Part shown: positions 1 through 6,285 of the stretch, piece after piece | Numbering within the stretch: the stretch's first letter is position 1 | How the letters are laid out: each line of letters starts with the position of its first letter | DNA from: an uncultured Clostridium sp. | GTDB lineage: Bacteria > Bacillota > Clostridia > Lachnospirales > Lachnospiraceae | Direction: 5' to 3' | NCBI GenBank assembly: GCA_934438135.1 | Contig: CAKSBP010000074.1 | Location: forward strand, 1-10,520 | Length of the DNA: 10,520 nucleotides | Notes under the pieces: model-generated | Database searches by the model: none | What the model saw: the letters and a program-made list of their open reading frames with translations, nothing else | Told to the model about the DNA's origin: nothing | Position numbers and translations under genes: made by a program

Positions 1-48
1 GTTGATATCCTTCCTCGTTCAAAGTATAATTCTTATGTAAAAATATAG
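1..48 (+). CDS. Possible 3' end of a plus-strand gene (partial)
   Basis: Frame 1 is open from the window edge to a TAG at 46-48 and would encode the tail VDILPRSKYNSYVKI. It is followed 23 bases later by a plus-strand intrinsic terminator, which is what one expects behind a plus-strand gene. The tail is polar and protein-like, whereas frame 2 gives a shorter hydrophobic stretch and frame 3 has an early stop. Fifteen residues are too few to assign a family, so this is inferred mostly from the terminator. If real, this gene converges with the NEAT surface-protein gene. Confidence 0.35.
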   Translation, partial: VDILPRSKYNSYVKI

Positions 49-71
49 ATTTTCGCATACTTATATTTTAC

Positions 72-114
72 ACCAACTGCCGGACTTCTTTCGAGGTTTG
101 GCAGTTGGTTTTTT
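72..114 (+). terminator. Intrinsic terminator for a plus-strand transcript
   Basis: A perfect 10-bp stem (ACCAACTGCC at 72-81 with GGCAGTTGGT at 100-109) encloses an 18-base loop and runs straight into six T residues at 109-114 on the plus strand. On the minus strand the stem is not followed by a T-run, so it acts on transcripts entering from the left of the window. Confidence 0.85.
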
Positions 115-118
115 GCAC

Positions 119-158
119 AAAAAAGGAGCTGCGCACTAATTACTTAGTGCGACAGCCC
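119..158 (-). terminator. Intrinsic terminator of the NEAT/Ig-like gene
   Basis: Read on the minus strand, the stem lies 9 bases past the stop codon of the surface-protein gene. Its core is an 8-bp pairing (132-139 with 144-151) around a 4-base loop, extended by a GCT/AGC pairing after a small internal loop, and it is followed by a run of six T residues (A-run 119-124 on plus). A T-rich stretch also follows on the plus strand (159-170), so it may work in both directions as a backup for the terminator at 72-114. Confidence 0.85.
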
Positions 159-166
159 TTTTTATT

Positions 167-2098
167 TTATTTTACTGTTACCGTAACATTTTTTGTTACT
201 CCGTTACATTTCACTTTAATTTTTACTACTCCAGCTCTTCTACCTTTTACCATACCTTTGGATGTTACAGTAGCAATACTTTTGTCTAAAGATGTGTAAG
301 TGATTTTCCCAGATGGTGCAGCTACTGCTTTAATGGTGACTGTTTTGTTCTTCTTTACCATTAATCTTGATTTCTTTACTGTAAGAGAAGGTTTTTTCAC
401 TGTTACCACACAAGCTGCTGTTACACCATTTGCTTTTGCTGTAATAGTTGTTTTACCCACGCCTACGGCTTTTACTTTCCCGTTTTTGTCTACAATTGCA
501 GCTTTTTTATTGCTGCTTGTATAGGTTACCGCTTTGGAGCTTCCAGTTACCATTGCTTTTAACTGAAAGGTTTTATTTCCTTTTGTATAAATCACAGCTG
601 TTTTCTTATTGAGAGAAATAGCTGGTGCCGCTTTTACCGTAATGGTACATTTCGCAGAAACACCATTCGCTGTAGCTGTAATTACTGCTGTTCCAGCTTT
701 TACACCAGTTACAACTCCCGTTGTTTTCCCAACCTTGGCCGTTTTGGTATCACTGCTTGTAAAAGTAACCACATTACTTACATTTGTACCTGATACCGTT
801 GCTTTTAATGCAGCTGTCTTACCTGCTGTTATCGTTGCTTTGGTTACATTCAGCTTAATCGTAGGTTTTACAGCTTCTGCTTCCACTTTTTCTGCATTCA
901 GATAATCTGTACACAATCTTACCATTTGGTCACCACGACCAAATCCAGCCATTGCTGGAACATAAAGGTTTAGCCATGTAAATTTAGAAGCATCTGTTTT
1001 AATCTGTACTTTTTCTGGATATTTCACACCAGCAGTTTCTGTTAAAACACTGTCTTGTTTATTATACTCATCAACTACATCATAGGTGGATAACACAGCT
1101 GCATCCACTTTCGAAAATTTAGATGGAATATTGTTCTCATTAAATACAATATCTACAAGAGTGCTTACTTTCGAAATATAGCCTCCTACACCAAAATGAG
1201 AAACCGGACCAAACTTAAGATCCATCTGTACTTTTCCGTTCTTTACAACAACATCGGCTATTGGATTAATTCCAGCTGCCATAATAGAAGCTTCATCCGC
1301 ATTGGACTTATAAATAGTTACTGGTACTTTATAAGTCCCATCTTTTAATACTAATGCATTTAATGCACTTTGCAGTCTCTGCTTTGCAGCTTTTAAGGTT
1401 TCTTCTGTCACATCAGAAGCTGTCATTACCTTTCTCGCTGCATTACATGCACTTTCTAAGGCTGCATATGAACTACTTGCAAACTTTTCTTTATCAACAC
1501 CTTCTGCTTTTTGAATCAGTTCTGCTAAATCACCTGCCGGAACTGCTTTTCCAAAATCAATGCTTAAAAAGGCATCCGTATAAATACCGCCCATTGCATC
1601 AACTGACATGGTAAGAAATATGCCTTCTTTATCTGTATAAGGCAAAGAAAAGCTTACACGTTCTGGTACAGTAACTTCTTTTAAGGCAGCGACAGGACCT
1701 GTTTCTGCTTTTCTGGTACTTAATACAGATGCATTTATTTTTTTACTGGATGCGTAACTATTATAAGAAGAATATAATTTCACATCAGTCGCATTTCCAT
1801 AAAGATTATACATCTGCAATGTCTTTAAAGTAACTTCCATACTCATGGAACCGTCTTCTTTTACCTTCAAAACGGCATAGTCTGCTATACAGTCCGCTGC
1901 CATGGATGGCTTATGCAAATCCGTTGCCTGCATTAACCTAACCGGAACTACATAAACTCCGGTCTGAATACTGCTTTGTGTTCTTTCTACTGTTTCTGCT
2001 GCGTATACTGCCGATGCAGGCAGATAGGACAGCGTTCCTGCGGATAATAAAAATGCAGCCATAGAAACAGCCATGTATTTTCCAAATCTTTTTCTCAT
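167..2098 (-). CDS. Secreted surface protein with two NEAT-like and three bacterial Ig-like (Big_2) domains
   Basis: 643 aa. A signal peptide is visible (basic MRKRFGK, hydrophobic core at about 9-24, probable cleavage near AYAAE-type residues 31-35). Residues about 46-183 and 253-400 are two NEAT-like domains; each opens with a G-x-Y-x-V-P-V strand (47-53 and 255-260) followed by a Ser-Met/Ser-Ile turn (65-66, 271-272). Between them, about 187-251, lies a two-helix FIVAR-like spacer. Three Big_2 domains follow at about 412-488, 492-567 and 569-643, each ending in the typical G-V-x-K-x-G-x-x-x-I-T-A pattern. There is no LPXTG motif or C-terminal membrane segment; the protein simply ends with the last lysine-rich Ig-like domain, so retention may be by charge or it may be released. 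NEAT domains elsewhere bind haem or haemoproteins, but the usual Tyr-x-x-x-Tyr is degenerate here (YTDAF at 173-177; absent in domain 2), so haem binding is uncertain. The start is set by AGGAGG 4 bases upstream of the ATG. Confidence 0.85.
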   Translation of the reverse strand: MRKRFGKYMAVSMAAFLLSAGTLSYLPASAVYAAETVERTQSSIQTGVYVVPVRLMQATDLHKPSMAADCIADYAVLKVKEDGSMSMEVTLKTLQMYNLYGNATDVKLYSSYNSYASSKKINASVLSTRKAETGPVAALKEVTVPERVSFSLPYTDKEGIFLTMSVDAMGGIYTDAFLSIDFGKAVPAGDLAELIQKAEGVDKEKFASSSYAALESACNAARKVMTASDVTEETLKAAKQRLQSALNALVLKDGTYKVPVTIYKSNADEASIMAAGINPIADVVVKNGKVQMDLKFGPVSHFGVGGYISKVSTLVDIVFNENNIPSKFSKVDAAVLSTYDVVDEYNKQDSVLTETAGVKYPEKVQIKTDASKFTWLNLYVPAMAGFGRGDQMVRLCTDYLNAEKVEAEAVKPTIKLNVTKATITAGKTAALKATVSGTNVSNVVTFTSSDTKTAKVGKTTGVVTGVKAGTAVITATANGVSAKCTITVKAAPAISLNKKTAVIYTKGNKTFQLKAMVTGSSKAVTYTSSNKKAAIVDKNGKVKAVGVGKTTITAKANGVTAACVVTVKKPSLTVKKSRLMVKKNKTVTIKAVAAPSGKITYTSLDKSIATVTSKGMVKGRRAGVVKIKVKCNGVTKNVTVTVK

Positions 2099-2102
2099 TG
2101 TT

Positions 2103-2108
2103 CCTCCT
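2103..2108 (-). promoter_or_regulatory. Ribosome binding site of the NEAT/Ig-like gene
   Basis: A perfect AGGAGG lies 4 bases before the ATG at 2098. The spacing is on the short side, but no other in-frame start with a site as good is seen. Confidence 0.85.
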
Positions 2109-2124
2109 GAATGTACGTTATAAA

Positions 2125-2161
2125 TAGCTTACAATTGTTAGTGCCGGCTAACTGTAAGCTA
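2125..2161. promoter_or_regulatory. 37-bp interrupted palindrome overlapping the start site (candidate operator)
   Basis: The outer arms TAGCTTACA (2125-2133) and TGTAAGCTA (2153-2161) are perfect complements. The inner arms GTTAG (2137-2141) and CTAAC (2148-2152) are also perfect and flank TGCCGG, with a 3-base ATT offset on one side. The right arm touches the last base of the -10 hexamer and the expected start site is near 2154, so the transcript would lack most of that arm. This favours a protein-binding site on DNA over an mRNA hairpin. It does not match the DtxR or Fur consensus in spacing. Confidence 0.65.
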
Positions 2162-2189
2162 TAATATATAGAAACTGCTTGTATGTCAA
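2161..2189 (-). promoter_or_regulatory. Sigma-A type promoter of the NEAT/Ig-like gene
   Basis: TTGACA (2184-2189 on plus as TGTCAA), a 17-bp spacer and TATTAT (2161-2166) give a perfect -35 and a 5/6 -10 at ideal spacing. The predicted start is near 2154, leaving a leader of about 55 bases. The strength of the core elements suggests high output unless repressed at the adjoining palindrome. Confidence 0.85.
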
Positions 2190-2323
2190 CTATTTCAGGG
2201 CATATGAGAGATTTTATCAAATACTGCGGATTCTCTGCATCATGTCTGACTTATTTACCTCGAACTGTTTTTTTATTGCCATTTGCATCTGAAGGATATA
2301 ATGTTTTTCATATTTTATAACAT

Positions 2324-2974
2324 TTACTCCTCCAGGCGATATCCAACTTTAAATACCGTCTTTATATTATCTTTCAAATCGAGTTTTTCCCGAATCCGCT
2401 GTACATGTGTATCAACTGTTCTGGTCATTCCAAAATAATCGAATCCCCAGACTTTATCTAAAATCTGTTCTCTCGACATGGCAATGTTCTTATTTCGAAT
2501 AAATAATTCAAGAAGATCGTATTCTTTTACTGTCAAATTAATATAATTACCATTCTTCTTCACTATTCTCTGCTCCGGATATAGTTCGATATCTTTAAAT
2601 CGAAATATATTCTGCTGTTTCTTATAACGCCTAAGGGCAGTCTCAATCCTTGCAACCAGTTCAATTGGTTCAAATGGCTTTACAATATAATCATCTGCTC
2701 CCAGACGAAGTCCCTGAACCCGGTCAACAACGGATTCCCTTGCTGTCAGAAAAATAACCGGAATCTGTTCCACATTTATTTCCTTAATCAAAGAAAATCC
2801 ATCTATTCCCGGAATCATAACATCCAGAAGAACTAAATCAATTCCCTGCTTGTCCAGAATATCTTTTACTTCCAGACCATTCCCGCATTTTATCACTTCG
2901 TATCCAGCCATTTCAAGCTGAATTCCAATCAGATTACGGATCGCCTCTTCATCTTCTACTACTAAAATCTTCAT
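2324..2974 (-). CDS. OmpR/PhoB-family response regulator
   Basis: 216 aa. Residues 1-115 are a receiver domain with all key positions present: acidic D8, phospho-acceptor D51 (in VLLDVMIPG), T77 and K99 (in YIVKPF). Residues about 123-216 are a winged-helix DNA-binding domain with the expected RTVDTHVQRIREKL recognition-helix region (185-198) and the terminal GYRLEE hairpin. It should be phosphorylated by the histidine kinase encoded two genes upstream and bind tandem repeats near its target promoters. It is the last gene of the operon, 33 bases after the PepSY-like gene stop; in Firmicutes the regulator more often comes before the kinase. The start is supported by AGGAGG 5 bases upstream. 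No clear terminator follows it, so some readthrough into the surface-protein gene is possible. Confidence 0.95.
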   Translation of the reverse strand: MKILVVEDEEAIRNLIGIQLEMAGYEVIKCGNGLEVKDILDKQGIDLVLLDVMIPGIDGFSLIKEINVEQIPVIFLTARESVVDRVQGLRLGADDYIVKPFEPIELVARIETALRRYKKQQNIFRFKDIELYPEQRIVKKNGNYINLTVKEYDLLELFIRNKNIAMSREQILDKVWGFDYFGMTRTVDTHVQRIREKLDLKDNIKTVFKVGYRLEE

Positions 2975-3007
2975 GTCCGCCTCCTGATAAGATTTTGTAT
3001 ACTTATA

Positions 3008-3637
3008 CTACTTTTTTTCATAAGAAACAATACATTTTCTTTTTCCATCCAGCTCTATCGAAAAAGTGTCCTTACTATTTTCTTTATTTACAAATCTACA
3101 TCTGCTATATTGCAGACAGGCATCATCCTTATTTAACGTTCCCTGCATTTCAATATTATAATCATTCCAATCAATTTCCATTACTTTAAGCAGTGGTTTT
3201 ACCAGAGCAATTACTTCTTCCTGGCTTAGACCATGGGATTTATTTGTTTCCGAATGATTTTCTGGCTCTACCACATAGAGATTACGGATTTCACCTGTAT
3301 CTGCAGCAATAGTACAACTATAAGATTCAGCGGTTGATTCTCCATACCAGCTCATAATCCATACATAATTATCCGATTCCTTATAGAGATTAATATACAT
3401 AACTAAATCAGAGGATTTCACCGAAATACCGATTCCTTCCTCAAACACCTGATATGCCTCCTGAATTGCTTCCACTCTAGTAATATAAGTGTCACTTGCC
3501 TTTTGTTCTGCAGTTTTGGTATCTAGTATACTCTGACTATAAATCACATTTTCCTTTATTTGGTATTTGTAAATTCCAAACATGCCGGCTCCGAAAAGGA
3601 GTCCAATACATAATAGTATAAACAATTTATTTTTCAT
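3008..3637 (-). CDS. Membrane-anchored PepSY-like protein, possible sensor-kinase accessory
   Basis: 209 aa. One N-terminal hydrophobic segment (about 4-23) without a convincing lipobox serves as a membrane anchor, leaving about 185 residues outside the cell. That part appears to hold two PepSY-like halves: about 52-121 (ITRVEAIQEAYQ helix, then strands ending in IAADTGEIRNLYV) and about 137-209 (LSQEEVIALVKPLL helix, then strands). The 'D-x-x-T-G-E-I' turn is typical of PepSY and YpmB/YycI-type folds. Such proteins lack known catalysis and often inhibit or modulate a partner; YycH and YycI, which have related folds, modulate the kinase WalK. The ATG lies inside the kinase gene (11-base overlap) with only a weak GAAGAGA site, so translation is probably coupled to the kinase. 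The kinase-modulator role is an inference from position; the exact family is not recognised. Confidence 0.8.
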   Translation of the reverse strand: MKNKLFILLCIGLLFGAGMFGIYKYQIKENVIYSQSILDTKTAEQKASDTYITRVEAIQEAYQVFEEGIGISVKSSDLVMYINLYKESDNYVWIMSWYGESTAESYSCTIAADTGEIRNLYVVEPENHSETNKSHGLSQEEVIALVKPLLKVMEIDWNDYNIEMQGTLNKDDACLQYSRCRFVNKENSKDTFSIELDGKRKCIVSYEKK

Positions 3638-5081
3638 AGACTATATTCTCTTCAGAAAATCCAATTACGACTTCTGTTCCTTCTCCCTCCTTGCTGAAAA
3701 AGGATAATGTAATATGATTCTTTTCACAGATTTCATTACAAATGGCAAGGCCAAGGCCGATTCCATTGTCTTTTCTTGTTCTCGCCTTATCCGCCATATA
3801 AAATGGCTCTGTAATTTTTTTTAAATCTTCTTTTGCAATTCCAACTCCATAATCCTTAATTCTTATTTGATACGTTTTCTTCTGTGTTTCATATATTCCC
3901 TGAACTTCTATCTGCATCCCCTTTGAAGAGGCTTTACATGCATTATCTAATATATTAACAAACAGAACTTCCAGTTGATTCTCGTCTCCATATACAAACG
4001 CCGGATCAACTTCTGTTTTTATGGCAATATCACGGCTCTCTGCTTTAAATTTGAGACTGTTTACTGCCTTGTCTACACAATCTTTCACACAGACTTTTCG
4101 TCGTATAATCTCCTCTTCCCGTATCAATGTTAATTTCAGCAGAGTACTGTTAAGCAGTGCAATTCTTCTTGCTTCTGAGTTAATATACATCAATGCCTGC
4201 TGCCTAATCTCTTCATTCACTTTGCTCTTTAACAATAGTTCTGAGTAACCGATTATAGACGTAATAGGGGTCTTAATTTCATGATTCAGACTGTCTATAA
4301 AACGCTGTTTTGCCTCATTATGCTCTCTGAGTTCTACAATATTATTTTCAATCACATCAACCATCCTATTAAAATTTTTTTCTAAAATTCCAATTTCATC
4401 CTTATTACCACTTTCTGAAACACGTTTACTGTAATCACCTTCTGCAATTTCTTTGGAAATACTGCTTAACAATACAATAGGACGTGTCAGCCCTCTTGAT
4501 ATAAGAAACATACCAATTGCAAGAAGCAGGGAAATTCCTAATATAACAAGTGCAAAATATTCATAATCTTCTATTCTCTGTTGATATACAAGTTCAATAT
4601 CTTTGGAAAGCACTATTTTAAAATCAGTATTTTTCAGATTAATTTTAGAACTGACAAATACATACCGCCTGCCATGATTCTCTCGGATAATAAAAATTTT
4701 ATTATTATCTTCTGCCTTCTGTATCTCCGGACGTTCTGTTCTTATCTGGCTGCTTTTTCGATAATCTGTATAAATCAACTGATTATCTTCTGTATAAAAT
4801 TCCAGATTAAATACTTCATTACTTTGATTGAGTGTATAGCCACGTACAATAATATCCATCCATTTTTTTATATTTTCCACATCGGTGACATCCACATCAA
4901 TCAAATAGTCAGCATTTAAATATAAATTATTTTCCACATCGATACATTTACTTACCGTTATTTTCACCGCTTCTTTCAATGTATCAACATATTTTTTTTC
5001 AATTAAGATTGCTCCTGCAATCATCAATAAAAATAAAAATAATGTGACAGAATACAAAAAAATTTTTTTCCAAAATTTCAT
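3627..5081 (-). CDS. Membrane sensor histidine kinase (HAMP, HisKA, HATPase)
   Basis: 484 aa. Order of parts: transmembrane helix 1 (about 7-27), an extracytoplasmic region of about 147 residues (28-174, probably a PDC/Cache-like sensor fold), transmembrane helix 2 (about 175-194), HAMP (about 195-250), the dimerisation and phospho-acceptor domain with LNHEIKTP (H267), and the catalytic domain. The ATP-binding boxes are intact: N-box NILDNACK (N380), G1 DYGVGI (410-415), F-box around PFY (426-428) and G2 NGIGLGLAI (439-447). It should autophosphorylate at H267 and pass phosphate to D51 of the regulator two genes downstream. It lies 26 bases after the deacetylase gene and overlaps the PepSY-like gene by 11 bases. 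The ATG at 5081 is preceded by AAAGGAGATAAGG, with the AAGG nearest the start. The sensed signal cannot be read from sequence. Confidence 0.95.
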   Translation of the reverse strand: MKFWKKIFLYSVTLFLFLLMIAGAILIEKKYVDTLKEAVKITVSKCIDVENNLYLNADYLIDVDVTDVENIKKWMDIIVRGYTLNQSNEVFNLEFYTEDNQLIYTDYRKSSQIRTERPEIQKAEDNNKIFIIRENHGRRYVFVSSKINLKNTDFKIVLSKDIELVYQQRIEDYEYFALVILGISLLLAIGMFLISRGLTRPIVLLSSISKEIAEGDYSKRVSESGNKDEIGILEKNFNRMVDVIENNIVELREHNEAKQRFIDSLNHEIKTPITSIIGYSELLLKSKVNEEIRQQALMYINSEARRIALLNSTLLKLTLIREEEIIRRKVCVKDCVDKAVNSLKFKAESRDIAIKTEVDPAFVYGDENQLEVLFVNILDNACKASSKGMQIEVQGIYETQKKTYQIRIKDYGVGIAKEDLKKITEPFYMADKARTRKDNGIGLGLAICNEICEKNHITLSFFSKEGEGTEVVIGFSEENIVYEK

Positions 5082-5107
5082 GTGTACATTCCTTATCTCC
5101 TTTTTAC

Positions 5108-6064
5108 CTAGGATAATGTCTTAAACTGATATCCATTTGCTTTAAAATATTCAATTATCTGAGGAAGTGCCTTTGCTGTTTCCTCTTTTCCATACGTGTC
5201 ATGCATTAATACAACAATTGTCTGTTTTCCATTTGCAGTTTCCTTTACGTTCTGTACCAGCTGAGAAGCTGTTTTCTTTCCTCCTTCTGCATCTCTGCTT
5301 AGAGAATTCCAATCAATCGAGTATTTATCATTTTCTTTCATATAGTCTTTTAATATGCTCATATTATTCCAGGAAAAAAATCCTCCTGGACAGCGCCATA
5401 CTCTGGTAGAAAACTGTTCTCCAATAATATCTTTTAATAACTGTTCATTTTTTTCATAATCTTTTAAAAATTTCTTTAAATTCAAACTACGTCCCGGATA
5501 TAAAACATTATAATCATGGCTGTAAGAATGATTTGCAATGGCATGTCCACTCTCTACTTCCTGCCGGATTAATTCTTCTGCTTTCTCTCCACCCTTTTTT
5601 ACATTAGCTCCAGTAATAAAAAAGGTTGCTTTTACCTGATAATCGTCTAATACTTTTAAAATTTCAGGTGTTACTGTCGTTGAGGTTCCATCATCAAATG
5701 TGAGGAATACTCTTTTTTCGTCATCCTGAATAGAATCTTTTCCACCAAGCTTATCTGATATAATGGATGCATCATAGGTATCCCCTATTCCTGCTGGACC
5801 GACACCAATCCATTGCTCTATTTCTTCTGGTTTTTCTGACTCAGCTGGCTCTTCTGATACAATTGGTTTCTCTAATGCAGCTGGTTTTTTCGTCTCTTCT
5901 GCCTCTTCTTTCAAAACTTCCTGTTTTTTCACCTCTGCTAGAATTACATCATGAAATTTCTGTACAGCTGCTCCTAATATTATGGTCCCAAATAGAAATA
6001 AAACCATTACTGCTATTATTTGCTTTCTACGCATTCTCTTATACTTTTTTCTTAAATTCCTCAT
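5108..6064 (-). CDS. Membrane-anchored polysaccharide deacetylase (NodB fold, CE4 family)
   Basis: 318 aa. A basic start, one membrane helix (about 15-33), a Glu/Lys/Pro-rich linker (about 42-85) that could span the inner wall, and a NodB catalytic domain (about 115-318). The five CE4 motifs are present: TFDDG (122-126; base D124, metal ligand D125), HSYSH (H179 and H183, metal ligands), RCPGG (224-228), DWN (251-253) and LMHD (286-289, H288). A metal-dependent N-deacetylase acting on wall glycans, most likely peptidoglycan N-acetylhexosamine, is therefore expected; deacetylation of this kind commonly gives lysozyme resistance or guides sporulation hydrolases. Which residue and which polymer is modified is not determined. 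It is the first gene of the operon with the two-component system. The start chosen has AAGGG 9 bases upstream; Met11 is an alternative that would retain the membrane helix. Confidence 0.92.
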   Translation of the reverse strand: MRNLRKKYKRMRRKQIIAVMVLFLFGTIILGAAVQKFHDVILAEVKKQEVLKEEAEETKKPAALEKPIVSEEPAESEKPEEIEQWIGVGPAGIGDTYDASIISDKLGGKDSIQDDEKRVFLTFDDGTSTTVTPEILKVLDDYQVKATFFITGANVKKGGEKAEELIRQEVESGHAIANHSYSHDYNVLYPGRSLNLKKFLKDYEKNEQLLKDIIGEQFSTRVWRCPGGFFSWNNMSILKDYMKENDKYSIDWNSLSRDAEGGKKTASQLVQNVKETANGKQTIVVLMHDTYGKEETAKALPQIIEYFKANGYQFKTLS

Positions 6065-6112
6065 ACTCTACTGCCCTTCCCTTAAAATCTTCCCCTATCA
6101 TAGCAGCAGAAA

Positions 6113-6141
6113 ATTACATACTTGTCTTTTAGATGTCACAA
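6113..6141 (-). promoter_or_regulatory. Possible promoter of the deacetylase/two-component operon
   Basis: TTGTGA (6136-6141), 17-bp spacer, TGTAAT (6113-6118) on the minus strand: 4/6 and 5/6 matches to the sigma-A hexamers. It lies between the aminopeptidase gene and the deacetylase start and is the best candidate seen there. The weak -35 would fit a promoter needing an activator, which is inference. Confidence 0.45.
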
Positions 6142-6193
6142 AGTTGTAAAACCAGGAAATGGAATATTAAAAGGCAGTGGTTTCCTTCCACAC

Positions 6194-6241
6194 AAAAAAA
6201 GAACTGTATGCCTGCGGATTTCCGCTCTGCAACAGTCCTTC
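6194..6241 (-). terminator. Intrinsic terminator of the aminopeptidase gene
   Basis: On the minus strand, 45 bases after the aminopeptidase stop, an ACTGT/ACAGT-based outer stem (6232-6238 with 6201-6207, including one G-U pair) and an inner GCGGA/TCCGC stem (6214-6218 with 6221-6225) are followed by seven T residues (A-run 6194-6200 on plus). It separates the aminopeptidase from the downstream operon. Confidence 0.85.
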
Positions 6242-6285
6242 TTTTTACTTTGCTTTTATACTGCTATTTTCTTATACCGTTACTT

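Noticed and set aside
105..905. Several plus-strand open frames of 64-98 codons opposite the surface-protein gene
   Set aside because: They are shadows of the minus-strand gene's repetitive Thr/Val/Lys-rich codons, have no ribosome binding sites, and overlap a clearly coding frame.
929..937. An RGD tripeptide (residues 388-390) in the second NEAT-like domain, suggestive of integrin binding
   Set aside because: A three-residue match is expected by chance, and it falls in a predicted strand or hairpin of the domain rather than in an exposed loop clearly built for display.
2125..2161. Palindrome considered as an intrinsic terminator or 5' riboswitch
   Set aside because: No T-run follows on either strand, and the predicted start site lies inside the right arm, so the full structure would not be transcribed from the visible promoter.
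5800..5940. Glu/Lys/Pro-rich repetitive stretch in the deacetylase considered as a frameshift or insertion
   Set aside because: The reading frame is continuous and such charged linkers between membrane anchor and catalytic domain are common in wall-acting enzymes.
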